Positions 13,810-23,600 of a stretch of DNA of 64,000 bases are shown in pieces. The stretch comes from Corynebacterium fournieri (GTDB taxonomy: Bacteria; Actinomycetota; Actinomycetes; Mycobacteriales; Mycobacteriaceae). The stretch spans positions 620,001 to 684,000 of the forward strand of contig NZ_CP047210.1 of NCBI RefSeq assembly GCF_030408775.1, written 5' to 3'. Positions within the stretch are counted from its first letter, which is position 1, and every line of letters begins with the position of its first letter. The notes below the pieces were generated by a model. It worked only from the letters and a program-made list of their open reading frames with translations, made no database searches and was not told where the DNA came from. A program made the position numbers and the translations under genes.

Positions 13810-15351
13810 CTAGAACTGCGGGAGCTGCACGCCCGGGATCAGGCCCATGTAAGCCGCGCCGCCCGCAGCAGCCAGCGCCGCGACGATCGCGATGACGATG
13901 CCGGCGATGGCGCCCATGGAGGAACCGTCCTCGGTCTGCGCCGGAGCTTCCTCCTTTGCGTGCTTGAGCGTGAAGGCGTCCACCACATCGCCGTCGCCGG
14001 TGTCGTAGGTGGTCACGGTCAGACCCTCCGGGGTGACCTCGACGTTGGTGTAGTCCGGAACCCCGTTCTGGTTCCACACCGCGGTGTAGTCGCGGATGGT
14101 CTTCTCCTTGACGGTCTGGTCGAAGCTCTCCTTGACGTCCTCGTTTCGCTCGCCGCTCTTGAAGTCGAAGAACTGGTAGTACTTCGAGCCGGAAGCGGAG
14201 TTGGAGGTGACGTACTGGGTCTCGCCCTTCTTCTTCTCCAGCGTCTCGCCCTTCTCAGCCACGCGGCCGGAGTCCACCGGGGTGTAGCCGTTCATCAGGT
14301 GCGAGCGGGTGTAGATGTGGTCGTGGCCGCCCAGCACCAGGTCCACGTCCAGCTCGGAGATGACCGGGGTCATGCGCTCGCGCCAGTACTGGATCCCGCG
14401 GTCTTCCTGGTGGTACGCCTGGGAGAACGTGGAGTGGTGGTAGGTGAGGATGACCCAGTCCTTGTCGGCGCCCTGCTCCTTGACCACCTTGCGCAGGAAC
14501 GCGGCGTCGTCGTCGAAGTCCTCCCAGTCGTTGGTGTCCATGTTGATCACCAGCGCATTGTTGTAGGTGAACCAGTAGTTCTCGTCCTCAACGTTGGGGC
14601 GGTTGTACATCGCCTCGTAGCTCGGCGCGTGGTAGTAATCGTGGTTGCCCATGGTCACCACGGTGCGGTACTTGCGCAGGGCTTCTGGGGAGATGAAGCC
14701 GCCGTGCTCCTGCAACGCGGAGTGGTTAGCCTGGTCGCCCGCGGAGTAGAGGAACGAGGTCTCCGGGAAGCGCTTGGTGGCCTGCGTAACGGTGTTGTTC
14801 CAACCGGCGGTCTGCTCGGCCAAGTCCTTGGTGCTGTAGAGCTGCGGGTCACCGAAGACGAGGAAGTTCCACTTGTCGCCGTAGGTGCCGGTGTTGAAGG
14901 TGTACTCCTCGGACCAGCCGGTCTTTTCGGAGCCCACAGAGTAGGTGTACTCGGTGTTCTCCTTCAGGCCGTCGATGCTCGCCTTGTGGTTTGCCACGGT
15001 GGCCCACACAGGCTCCACCTCGGGGTCCTTGATCTTGCCTTCGGTGACGGTGACCTTGGAATCGGTGGACTTCGCCTCGATGGTCTTGGTCTCGCCGCCC
15101 TTTTCCTGGATGCGCACCGACTGACCGGTGACACCCTTGGCGGTGATCCAGTTCAGCAGCACCGAGCTTTCGGTGGCGCCAGCCTGCAGGACGACGTCCT
15201 GCGGCTTGTCGGTGGGCAGCTCGAACGGGTTCTTGAAGTTCGCGGCAATGTAGTCGTTGGTGGCGTCGACATCGGCGAACGCTGCCGGGGCGACGAGGGT
15301 GGTGGCGACCATCGAGGTCGCCGCGGCAATGGCGATAAAGCGCGAGCGCAT
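13810..15351 (-). CDS. secreted, membrane-anchored metallophosphoesterase (purple acid phosphatase-like)
   Basis: A 513-residue exported phosphatase. A signal peptide ends near AFA-D27, and an N-terminal fibronectin-like domain (about 45-155) is typical of purple acid phosphatases. The metallophosphoesterase core carries the dinuclear metal motifs GDPQ (167-170), GDQ (205-207), GNHD (235-238), a HH pair at 305-306, and GGHDH (341-345). A single hydrophobic segment near the C-terminus (about 478-502) probably anchors it in the membrane, with the catalytic domain outside. The physiological substrate is unknown. It is monocistronic. Confidence 0.88.
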   Translation of the reverse strand: MRSRFIAIAAATSMVATTLVAPAAFADVDATNDYIAANFKNPFELPTDKPQDVVLQAGATESSVLLNWITAKGVTGQSVRIQEKGGETKTIEAKSTDSKVTVTEGKIKDPEVEPVWATVANHKASIDGLKENTEYTYSVGSEKTGWSEEYTFNTGTYGDKWNFLVFGDPQLYSTKDLAEQTAGWNNTVTQATKRFPETSFLYSAGDQANHSALQEHGGFISPEALRKYRTVVTMGNHDYYHAPSYEAMYNRPNVEDENYWFTYNNALVINMDTNDWEDFDDDAAFLRKVVKEQGADKDWVILTYHHSTFSQAYHQEDRGIQYWRERMTPVISELDVDLVLGGHDHIYTRSHLMNGYTPVDSGRVAEKGETLEKKKGETQYVTSNSASGSKYYQFFDFKSGERNEDVKESFDQTVKEKTIRDYTAVWNQNGVPDYTNVEVTPEGLTVTTYDTGDGDVVDAFTLKHAKEEAPAQTEDGSSMGAIAGIVIAIVAALAAAGGAAYMGLIPGVQLPQF

Positions 15352-15432
15352 GGGAATTCCCTCTCAGACACGGGATAGGGACAACTGGAACCTTAAAGAA
15401 CTTTGAGAGGTCCGCAACCGGAGCGCGAAACC

Positions 15433-17484
15433 CTAGGCCAGCACCACGTTGGTGATGCGTGGCAGGGCGATGCGCACAACACGGTCGGCGGCCTCGTCGA
15501 GCGCGTCGACCTGCCCCGCGGTGACACTCAGCGGCAGCACGGTCAGTGTGCGGCCGCGCCCTTGCTTATCGACGAAACCTACGGTCACATGCCGCCTCGC
15601 CCGCGCGGCCGCGCGCAGCGTCTCGAAGGCCTCGCCTGAGCCTGAGCCTGAGTCGGCGCCCGTCTCGCTCGCCTTGAGCTTTGCCACAATGGCCTCTGCT
15701 TGCTCCTCGGTGGCCCGCGGCGTGCGGGGAAGAGACGACGGGGTAGCGGCCACCAGCGCTGGCTCGGGTGCCATGTTCAGCGTCGTGCCGGTGTCGTCCT
15801 CGGCGGTGGGCTGCATCCCGGCCGCGCGCAGCTGGGACATGAGCTTGGGCAGCGGCAGGTCCGACACCGCCACGGTCGGGGCGAGCACCCGCAGACCGCA
15901 GCGCTCGGCGGCGGTAGCGATCAGCGCCGGGTCGGCCGCGCGGATGTAGCTCAGCGCGGCGCCGGCGCGGATGGCGCCGTGAGTGCGGGCGGTGTCGTCG
16001 ATGAGGAAGGTGATCGCCTGCGGCACCTCGCCCATGACGTGGGCGGACAGCCAGGAGTGAACCTCGTCGGCGGTGAGCCCGCCGTCCAGGCCGCGGCGCA
16101 CCGATGCCTCGGTGATCCGCCACACGCTGGCCACGCCGGGCGACTCCAACTCGGCGATGCGTTCCACAAAGGACGCCATGTCCGGCTCGAGCGGGCCGGG
16201 GGCGAGCATGGTCATATCCCCCTGGGCGATCAGTGTGTCCACCGGGGAGGGAACGAGCGTTCGGGTGGCGGCGGCGACGTCTGCGCCCGAAAGCAGCGCG
16301 TTGAGCGGCGACGACTGCGCCAGCTCCGGCGCACCGGCGAGCGCGCCGACGAACGCCGCCTCATCCACCACCGCCCGGACCAACTGCGGCGAAAACCCGG
16401 AGGCTTCAAGTGGCGCGTGGAATAACAGCTGGTCGGCGCGCCCGGCGTGGCGCAGGATGGTCAGGCGCGCGTGGCGCACGGCGGGCGCGTGCATGTCCGC
16501 AGACAGCAGCTTCGCCTCCGTGTCGGCGCGCCACGGGGAGGCGGCCCACCCGGCAAGCAGGATGGCCCACTGGTCCGAAAGTGTCGCGTCGATCCAGGTC
16601 AGCGCGTCGCGCGTGGCAGCGAGGACGTCCTCGTCGTCCACATTGCCGCGCCCGATCAGGCCGGCGGACTCGCCGAGGGTGATCAGCAGCCGCGGGTCAA
16701 AGCCGAGCGTCTTTTCCAAGTTCGCCGCCGCGCGCACCCCGACGGTGCCGTCCTTGTTTAGGGCCACTGGGGCATCGAGAAGCTCCATGACCAGCTGCCG
16801 CATCTGGCGCACCGCATCGAGGCCCTGCGAGGTCGCCGCCTCATCCACCGCGGCCTGGTCTACCCCGGGGGCAGGCGGCTCGGTGAGCGGAAACTCTCGG
16901 GGCGCGATCCCGCGCATCGCGTCGCGCACCGGGCGCGGCAGGCGCACCGTGGTGGCGTCCACCCGCACCAGCAGCCCCACGGCGAGCAGTGCTGCCACCG
17001 GCTCCGCCGGGTCCGCATCCGGCGTGGCCGCAGCGGTCGTGCCCACCCCGCCAGAGGCGGCGAGGGTCTCGAGCACCTTGCGCTGCCGCGCCGGCAGATC
17101 CGCCAGAGCCTCGGCCGCGCCGGGCGGCATCGTATCGCTGACCCGCCAGCCCGGCGGCAGCGCGGACAGGGTGCCGGGGGAGATGCGCAGCGCGTCGGTT
17201 GCGCCGTAGACGAGGGCGAGCTCCCGCAGGTGGGTGATGTCCCCGAACTCGGCCGCGTCCACTGCGTCGAGCTCCGCGCCAGCGTCCGCCAGGCGCTCCA
17301 GCACCAAAAGGTCGGCCGCGGTGAGCTGCATCAGCGCCCGCGACGCCGAGCCGGGCAGGGACAGGCGGGTAGCCAGGGATCCGGCGGAAGGCGGGGTGGG
17401 GAAGAAGGCGTCTGGGCGCGATTGGATGAGGGTGCGAAGCTGATCGTCGCTAAGCGAATGCAGAAATTCGGGGAAGGTAGACAT
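15433..17484 (-). CDS. helicase-associated protein, XPB partner type
   Basis: A 683-residue, alanine-rich soluble protein of the actinobacterial helicase-associated family (Helicase_C_3, XPB/Ssl2-like domain). The N-terminal LSDDQLRTLIQSRPD and HTH-like LTAADLLVLERLADAG segments are typical. It has no Walker motifs, so it is not a helicase itself. In related genomes it is encoded close to the XPB helicase; here that gene lies about 8 kb away. The region around 15640-15660 contains three near-perfect GAGCCT hexamers coding a short acidic, serine-rich linker. Confidence 0.8.
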   Translation of the reverse strand: MSTFPEFLHSLSDDQLRTLIQSRPDAFFPTPPSAGSLATRLSLPGSASRALMQLTAADLLVLERLADAGAELDAVDAAEFGDITHLRELALVYGATDALRISPGTLSALPPGWRVSDTMPPGAAEALADLPARQRKVLETLAASGGVGTTAAATPDADPAEPVAALLAVGLLVRVDATTVRLPRPVRDAMRGIAPREFPLTEPPAPGVDQAAVDEAATSQGLDAVRQMRQLVMELLDAPVALNKDGTVGVRAAANLEKTLGFDPRLLITLGESAGLIGRGNVDDEDVLAATRDALTWIDATLSDQWAILLAGWAASPWRADTEAKLLSADMHAPAVRHARLTILRHAGRADQLLFHAPLEASGFSPQLVRAVVDEAAFVGALAGAPELAQSSPLNALLSGADVAAATRTLVPSPVDTLIAQGDMTMLAPGPLEPDMASFVERIAELESPGVASVWRITEASVRRGLDGGLTADEVHSWLSAHVMGEVPQAITFLIDDTARTHGAIRAGAALSYIRAADPALIATAAERCGLRVLAPTVAVSDLPLPKLMSQLRAAGMQPTAEDDTGTTLNMAPEPALVAATPSSLPRTPRATEEQAEAIVAKLKASETGADSGSGSGEAFETLRAAARARRHVTVGFVDKQGRGRTLTVLPLSVTAGQVDALDEAADRVVRIALPRITNVVLA

Positions 17485-17537
17485 TGCGGGGGTGAGTTTA
17501 CGTGCGTTTTCTTCCCCGGCGTGAAAGAATGAGGGGC

Positions 17538-17732
17538 ATGGCTAAAGATGTAGAGAAGATCGGTCGCGCAAACCCGGCGTGGCCCACGCACACCCCTGGT
17601 AACGGCCACCCGGTCACCGAGATTTCCTCCAAGCTCACCGGTGCCTCGAGCCCGTTCGGCGACGAGCTGATCCTGCCGCTGAAGGCGGAGGAGACCGGCT
17701 ACGTGCACCCGACCACGCGCATCAACCGCTAA
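17538..17732 (+). CDS. conserved small protein of unknown function
   Basis: A 64-residue soluble protein beginning MAKDVEKIGRANPAWPTHTP and ending in HPTTRINR. I recognise it only as one of the short proteins conserved next to the XPB-partner gene and rpf in corynebacteria, with no assigned function. The ATG at 17538 follows GAGGGG. It is divergent from the XPB-partner gene and has its own strong terminator. Confidence 0.75.
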   Translation: MAKDVEKIGRANPAWPTHTPGNGHPVTEISSKLTGASSPFGDELILPLKAEETGYVHPTTRINR

Positions 17733-17755
17733 ACCCGGCGCCGGCGCGTAAGCAA

Positions 17756-17793
17756 AAACCCGCCCGTCCTGCATCGCAGGCGGGCGGGTTTTC
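17756..17793. terminator. intrinsic terminator after the small protein gene
   Basis: AAACCCGCCCG and CGGGCGGGTTT form an 11-bp stem around TCCTGCATCGCAGG (itself partly paired), followed by TTTCG. Its A-rich 5' side also gives a U-tract in the other direction, so it may serve rpf too. Confidence 0.85.
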
Positions 17794-17804
17794 GTATCTC
17801 GCGT

Positions 17805-18773
<969 letters not shown>

Positions 18774-18789
18774 TTAAAGGAGGATGCCC

Positions 18790-19173
18790 ATGCCTATTGG
18801 AAAGGTGAAGTGGTACGACACCGAAAAGGGCTTCGGCTTCGCATCGAACCCGGGCGAAGATGACGTCTTCATCGGCAAGTCCGTGCTTCCCGATGGCGTG
18901 GACGAGCTGGTCGCCGGCCAGCGCATCGAGTTCGATTTCGCCGCCGGCCGCCGCGGCCCCCAGGCGCTGCGCGTGAAGGTGCTCGACGAGCCGAAGCGCC
19001 GCCCGGTGCACCGCCGCAAGCCGGAGGAGCTGGGCAGCATGCTGGCCGACGTCATGACCCTGATTGAGACGCAGGTCCAGCCCGCGCTGACCAACGGCCG
19101 TTACCCGGACCGCAAGGAGGGCCGCCAGGTCGCCGAGATCCTGCGCGCCGTCGCCCGCGAGCTGGATGCTTAG
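18790..19173 (+). CDS. cspB: cold-shock domain protein CspB, long form
   Basis: A 127-residue protein. The N-terminal cold-shock domain (1-66) has RNP1-like KGFGFAS and RNP2-like DVFIGKS single-strand nucleic-acid-binding motifs. A C-terminal helical extension of ~60 residues is absent from ordinary 67-residue Csp proteins and matches C. glutamicum CspB in length. The start is decided by the ribosome binding site: AAAGGAGG (about 18776-18783) abuts the ATG at 18784 but lies 6 nt from the ATG at 18790. It converges with the DUF2771 gene. Confidence 0.92.
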   Translation: MPIGKVKWYDTEKGFGFASNPGEDDVFIGKSVLPDGVDELVAGQRIEFDFAAGRRGPQALRVKVLDEPKRRPVHRRKPEELGSMLADVMTLIETQVQPALTNGRYPDRKEGRQVAEILRAVARELDA

Positions 19174-19188
19174 CGACGCACCTTCGGC

Positions 19189-19701
19189 CTAGTCGAAGCC
19201 GACCGACCACGTGGCGATGACGGGAGTTTCCTCCCCGTCATCGCCTTTTTCAATGTCCAGGGTGGACACCTCCGCGACAACCAGCTTCGCGCCCGTGTCC
19301 GTGACAGCCGGCGCGGTTTCTTCGCCGGACTCGCCGGAGGTGAACACGCGCTCGGTGTTTGCGGCCGGGTCGTCGTAGATGAGCAGCAGGCGCCAGCTGT
19401 TGCGCTCGACTTCTTCGGGCACCGTGATCGTCACCTCGCCGGGGGCGGAGGAATCCGCCAGGTGCATCCGCGGCGCGTCGCCGCCGGGGCACTCCACGTC
19501 GAGCTCGCACACCGTGTACGTGGGGATGTCTTGGCGTTCCTCGCCCGCGGCGACGGAGACTTTCAGGTCGCGCACCGGCGTGCCCGGCTTGTTGGCCTGG
19601 AAGGTGAGGAAGGCGTAGACGCCTCCCACCAGGATGATCACGCCCATCAGTGCGATGGCAAGGACTTTCCACTGCTGTGTCGTTGCGCGTTTGTTCGCCA
19701 T
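19189..19701 (-). CDS. DUF2771 family exported protein
   Basis: A 170-residue protein with one N-terminal membrane segment (about 13-35) and an extracytoplasmic domain containing two cysteines (YTVCELDVECPGG) that may form a disulfide. It matches the corynebacterial DUF2771 family, function unknown. A TAGGAT hexamer (19710-19715) lies 8 nt before the ATG, suggesting leaderless expression. It lies just downstream of the glutaminyl cyclase-like gene on the same strand. Confidence 0.75.
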   Translation of the reverse strand: MANKRATTQQWKVLAIALMGVIILVGGVYAFLTFQANKPGTPVRDLKVSVAAGEERQDIPTYTVCELDVECPGGDAPRMHLADSSAPGEVTITVPEEVERNSWRLLLIYDDPAANTERVFTSGESGEETAPAVTDTGAKLVVAEVSTLDIEKGDDGEETPVIATWSVGFD

Positions 19702-19720
19702 GGCGGGAAATCCTACTTGG

Positions 19721-20506
19721 CTAATCCTCGGGCTCGAACGTCACGCGGTACATGTCCGGCCAACGCTTGCCGGCCAGGTAGAACTCGTCGGTGCCCGGGA
19801 TGTGCGCGATGCCGTTGAGCACGTTGTTCGGGTCGGGCTGCGCGTTGTTGGGCAACCCGGAGGCGTCGATGACGGCAGTGACCTTCCCGGAATCCGCGTC
19901 GATGCGCATGATGTTGGTGGTGGTGAAGATGTTTGCGTAGACCTCGTCGCCGACGCACTCCAGCTCGTTGAGGCCTTCGACCGGCTGGCCGTCCATGGTG
20001 ACAGTGAAGCGCTCGCGCTCCTCTAAGGTGTCCGGGTCCATGCGGCGCAGCTGCGACGAACCGTCGGAGAACAACAGCTCGTCCTTCTCGTCCAGTTTGC
20101 AGATGCCCCAGCCTTCACCGTCGTAGCTCGCCCGGCCGGTCTCCTCCAGCGTGGCGGCGTCGCGGCGGATGGCGGTGCCGTCGAGCCAGGTCAGCTGCCA
20201 CAGAATGTCGTCGACAAGTGTGATGCCCTCGCCGAAGAACTGCGGGTCGAGGTCTACAGAGCGCTGCTCCTCGCCGGCGGGCGTGCGGGTGTACAGCCGC
20301 GACTCGCCCTCCTGGCCAGTGCCGACGTAGATGGTGCCGTCCTCGGAAACCTCGAGGCCTTGCGTGAAGCTGGCCTGATCGAACGGCAGCCGCTCCTGCA
20401 CGTGCGCGGTTAGGCGCTGCGTCTCCGGGCCCGCGGTTTCGGGGGAGGAGCAGCCGGCGGCGAACGCGAGCAGAGAGCAGACGGCGGCAACAGTGAATCG
20501 ACCCAT
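19721..20506 (-). CDS. glutaminyl-peptide cyclotransferase, lipoprotein
   Basis: A 261-residue protein with a lipoprotein signal peptide (lipobox FAAGC). A beta-propeller of the plant/bacterial-type glutamine cyclotransferase family follows (FTQGLEVSEDGTIYVGTG, TWLDGTAI, GEGWGICKLD, LNELECVGDEVYANIFTT, LNGIAHIPGTDEFYLAGKRWP). The family converts N-terminal glutamine of exported proteins to pyroglutamate. The ATG at 20506 is preferred over one at 20515, because only the former has room for a ribosome binding site or -10. It is divergent from the DUF3027 gene. Confidence 0.87.
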   Translation of the reverse strand: MGRFTVAAVCSLLAFAAGCSSPETAGPETQRLTAHVQERLPFDQASFTQGLEVSEDGTIYVGTGQEGESRLYTRTPAGEEQRSVDLDPQFFGEGITLVDDILWQLTWLDGTAIRRDAATLEETGRASYDGEGWGICKLDEKDELLFSDGSSQLRRMDPDTLEERERFTVTMDGQPVEGLNELECVGDEVYANIFTTTNIMRIDADSGKVTAVIDASGLPNNAQPDPNNVLNGIAHIPGTDEFYLAGKRWPDMYRVTFEPED

Positions 20507-20533
20507 GGCAACCATCCTGCACCACGTGGGCAA

Positions 20534-20539
20534 TAATGG
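20534..20539 (+). promoter_or_regulatory. candidate -10 of the leaderless DUF3027 gene
   Basis: TAATGG lies 6 nt before the GTG at 20546; there is no ribosome binding site. Confidence 0.4.
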
Positions 20540-20545
20540 GGAACC

Positions 20546-21226
20546 GTGTCACGATCCAACAACCGATCCCGCAAACAGCGCACCCACAGCCCGCTGCTGT
20601 CCGCGGACGCAGTCGCAACGGCGCGCGACGCGCTGGCAGAGATCGCCGACGGGGAAGTCGGCGACCACATCGGCGTGACCGGCCTGGGCCGCAACGTGGC
20701 CACGCACCGCTTCGAAGCGGACGTGCCCGGCTACACCGGCTGGGAGTGGAACGCCGTGGTCGCCTGCGCCGACGGCGCCAACTGGGTCACCGTCAACGAG
20801 GTCGCGCTGGTGCCCTCGCAAGGCGCGCTCGAAGCGCCCGACTGGGTGCCGTACTCAGAGCGCCTGCGCCCCGGCGACTTGGGCCCCGGCGACATCATGG
20901 AGCTCGCGCCCGACGACGACCGCGTCACCGACGACTCCTTCTCCCGCGACGCCGTGACCTTCACCGGCCGCGAGACCAAGCGCTACCTCACCACTGCCGG
21001 CCTCGAGGACGCGAAGAAGCGCTGGCGCACCGGCGAGTACGGGCCCAACAGCGAGTTCGCGGAAAAGGCGACGCTGTCGTGCCGCTCCTGCGCCTTCTAC
21101 ATCCCGTTGGGTGAGCCGGTGGGGGAGAACTTCGGGGTGTGCGCCAACGAATACTCCGCCGACGGGCACGTGGTGGCCTCCTCTTTCGGCTGCGGGGCGC
21201 ACTCCGACACCACCGTGGGCCAGTAG
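20546..21226 (+). CDS. DUF3027 family protein
   Basis: A 226-residue cytosolic protein of the actinobacterial DUF3027 family (YTGWEWNAVVACADGANWVTVNEVALVP and GDLGPGDIMELAPDD regions). A C-terminal cluster CRSCAFYIPLGEPVG-N-FGVCANEYS plus a later FGCGAH gives four cysteines that could bind a metal. Function unknown. The start is GTG at 20546. It is followed by an 11-bp hairpin. Confidence 0.8.
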   Translation: MSRSNNRSRKQRTHSPLLSADAVATARDALAEIADGEVGDHIGVTGLGRNVATHRFEADVPGYTGWEWNAVVACADGANWVTVNEVALVPSQGALEAPDWVPYSERLRPGDLGPGDIMELAPDDDRVTDDSFSRDAVTFTGRETKRYLTTAGLEDAKKRWRTGEYGPNSEFAEKATLSCRSCAFYIPLGEPVGENFGVCANEYSADGHVVASSFGCGAHSDTTVGQ

Positions 21227-21234
21227 CCCGCGAC

Positions 21235-21270
21235 CCAATCGTTGGGGTGCACCAACGATTGGCGTTTTCG
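21235..21270 (+). terminator. perfect 11-bp inverted repeat, probable terminator
   Basis: CCAATCGTTGG (21235-21245) and CCAACGATTGG (21252-21262) enclose GGTGCA and are followed by CGTTTTCG. It lies 9 bp after the DUF3027 stop and 35 bp before the purine permease start. It fits a terminator but could also be an operator for the permease. Confidence 0.6.
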
Positions 21271-21296
21271 CAGGCAGGGTGCGACACTAATGCGAC

Positions 21297-22766
21297 GTGA
21301 GCACCACCACGGAAGCAAAACTGCATAAGGGGCAGCCGCAGCCGCGCGGCGCGCTGGACTCCTTTTTCCACATCACCGAGCGCGGATCCACGGTCGGCAC
21401 CGAGGTGCGCGCCGGGGTAGTGACATTCTTCGCGATGGCCTACATCGTGCTGCTCAACCCGCTGATCATCGGCACCACCGCCGACCGCGACGGCGTGGTG
21501 CTGGGCATCCCGCAGGTCGCCGCCGCCACCGCACTGGCCGCCGGCATCATGTCGATCCTCTTCGGCATCGTGGCGAAATACCCCTTCGGCATCGCCACGG
21601 GCCTGGGCATTAACACCCTGGTAGCCGTGACCTTGGTGGGGCAGCAGGGCCTGACCTGGCCGGAGGCGATGGGCCTTGTGGTCATCGACGGCATCATCAT
21701 CGTCCTGCTCGCCATCTCCGGCTTCCGCACCGCCGTGTTCAACGCCATCCCCAACTCCATGAAGGTGGCCATGAGCGTGGGCATCGGCATGTTCATCGCC
21801 ACCATCGGCCTGGTGGACGCTGGCTTCGTGCGCCGCATCCCGGACGCCGCGATGACCACGGTGCCGGTGCAGCTGGGCACCGGCGGCTCCATCGCGTCCT
21901 GGCCGACCTTCGTGTTCATCGTCGGTCTGTTCATCTGTGGCTTCATGGTGGTACGTGGCATCCGCGGCGGCCTGTTTATCGGCATCGTGCTCACCACCGT
22001 GCTGGCCATGGTGGTCGAGGCCCTTACCGGCGCCGGCTCCTCCGCGGACAACCCGGAAGGCTGGAACCTTGCCGTGCCAGCGCTGCCGGACTCCTTCGGC
22101 GGCGTGCCCGACCTGTCGGTGGTGGGCAACATCGACCTGTTCGGCGCATTCGTCCAGGTCGGCGTGATCTCCGCGTCTCTGCTCGTGTTCACCCTCGTGC
22201 TGGCCAACTTCTTCGACGCCATGGGCACCATGACCGCGCTGGGCCGCCAGGCGGGCCTCGCCGATGACAACGGCATCCTGCCGGACATGAAGCGTGCCCT
22301 GGTCGTGGAGGGCTTCGGCGCGGTCGTCGGCGGCGCGACGTCGGCGTCGTCGAACACCGTGTTCGTGGACTCCTCCGCCGGCATCGCCGACGGCGCGCGC
22401 ACCGGCCTGGCCAACGTGGTCACCGGCGTGCTCTTCCTCGCCGCGATGTTTTTCACGCCGCTGTACGAAATCGTGCCGATCGAGGCGGCAGCTCCCGTCC
22501 TCGTCATCGTGGGTGCCCTGATGATGATGCAGGTCGGCCAGATCGAGTGGTCCGAGTTCACCGTGGCACTGCCGGCGTTTTTGACCATCGTGACTATGCC
22601 GCTGACCTACTCCATCTCCAACGGCATCGGCGTCGGTTTCATCTCGTTCGCGCTGATGAGCCTGTTCGCCGGCAAGGCGAAGGACATCCACTGGATCATG
22701 TGGCTCATCTCCGCCCTGTTCGTCGTCTACTTCGCGCAGGGCCCGATCATGGCGGCGCTCGGATAA
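21297..22766 (+). CDS. NCS2 family purine permease (AzgA-like)
   Basis: A 489-residue membrane protein with about 12 hydrophobic segments. Motifs of the AzgA/PbuG branch of NCS2 transporters are present: FFAMAYIVLLNP in helix 1, FGIATGLGINTLVAVTL, NFFDAMGTMTALGRQAGL, and SASSNTVFVDSSAGIADGARTGL. Members take up adenine, guanine or hypoxanthine with protons. The start is GTG at 21297. The methyltransferase gene begins 1 nt after its stop, so the two are probably co-transcribed. Confidence 0.88.
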   Translation: MSTTTEAKLHKGQPQPRGALDSFFHITERGSTVGTEVRAGVVTFFAMAYIVLLNPLIIGTTADRDGVVLGIPQVAAATALAAGIMSILFGIVAKYPFGIATGLGINTLVAVTLVGQQGLTWPEAMGLVVIDGIIIVLLAISGFRTAVFNAIPNSMKVAMSVGIGMFIATIGLVDAGFVRRIPDAAMTTVPVQLGTGGSIASWPTFVFIVGLFICGFMVVRGIRGGLFIGIVLTTVLAMVVEALTGAGSSADNPEGWNLAVPALPDSFGGVPDLSVVGNIDLFGAFVQVGVISASLLVFTLVLANFFDAMGTMTALGRQAGLADDNGILPDMKRALVVEGFGAVVGGATSASSNTVFVDSSAGIADGARTGLANVVTGVLFLAAMFFTPLYEIVPIEAAAPVLVIVGALMMMQVGQIEWSEFTVALPAFLTIVTMPLTYSISNGIGVGFISFALMSLFAGKAKDIHWIMWLISALFVVYFAQGPIMAALG

Positions 22767-22767
22767 G

Positions 22768-23568
22768 ATGCTCCTGCCTATCGACGATCCTTCGGACCCC
22801 CGCCTCGACGACATCCGCGACCTCAAACACTCGGACAAAGACAAAAACCTCGTCTTCGCCGAAGGTCCGCTCGTGGCGGGCCGGCTGGTCGAATCCCGTT
22901 TCCCCGTGCGCGCCGTCTTCGGCTTCGGCGGCCGGTTAGAGTCCTTCATGGCCGACTACGGCGACCAGCTTCAGCGGCGCGGCGTGCCGGTCTACCAGAT
23001 CACCCGCCAAATCATGGGTGAAGTCGCCGGCTACGACATGCACCGCGGGCTTTTAGTCTCCGCCGATAAACCGGAGCCGCTGTCCGTAGCGGAGGTGCTC
23101 GACGGGGCGCGCACCCTCGTGATCCTGGAGGGCGTCGGCGACCACGAAAACATCGGGTCGATCTTCCGCAACGCCGCAGGCATGGGCGTCGACGGCGTGC
23201 TCTTCGGCGCCGCCACCGCCGATCCGCTGTATCGGCGCAGCGTGCGCGTGTCCATGGGGCACGTGCTGCGCACCCCGTTCGCCCACCTCGAGGGCACGCC
23301 CACCACGTGGCAGCGTTCCCTGGACCAGCTGCGCGAGGACGGCTGGTGGTTGGTCTCGCTCACCCCGGCCGACGACGCGGTGGAGCTGAAAGAAGCCATC
23401 CAAGACCACGACAAGGTCGCCTTCCTTGTCGGCGGCGAAGGCCCCGGCCTGACCCCGCACGCGATGCGCGCCACCGACGTGCGGGCCAAGATCCCCATGG
23501 CGCCCGGCACCGACTCGCTGAACGTGGCGACATCCGCCGCCATCGCGTTCTACGAACGAAACCGCTAG
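22768..23568 (+). CDS. TrmH/SpoU family RNA 2'-O-methyltransferase
   Basis: A 266-residue protein: an N-terminal substrate-binding domain (about 1-105) and a SPOUT knot domain with the three family motifs. Motif 1 is NIGSIFRNAAGMGVDGVLF (about 130-148), motif 2 is VGGEGPGL, and motif 3 is IPMAPGTDSLNVATSAAI. It is expected to use S-adenosylmethionine to methylate a ribose in tRNA or rRNA. The exact site cannot be predicted. It directly follows the purine permease gene. Confidence 0.9.
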   Translation: MLLPIDDPSDPRLDDIRDLKHSDKDKNLVFAEGPLVAGRLVESRFPVRAVFGFGGRLESFMADYGDQLQRRGVPVYQITRQIMGEVAGYDMHRGLLVSADKPEPLSVAEVLDGARTLVILEGVGDHENIGSIFRNAAGMGVDGVLFGAATADPLYRRSVRVSMGHVLRTPFAHLEGTPTTWQRSLDQLREDGWWLVSLTPADDAVELKEAIQDHDKVAFLVGGEGPGLTPHAMRATDVRAKIPMAPGTDSLNVATSAAIAFYERNR

Positions 23569-23588
23569 CGCTCGCGAGCTCGCGCTAG
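23565..23588. terminator. hairpin between convergent genes
   Basis: CTAGCGC (23565-23571) and GCGCTAG (23582-23588) enclose a self-complementary GC-rich centre and overlap the methyltransferase stop codon. There is no T-run, so termination is only suggested. Confidence 0.4.
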
Positions 23589-23600
23589 AGGGGGCGAGGC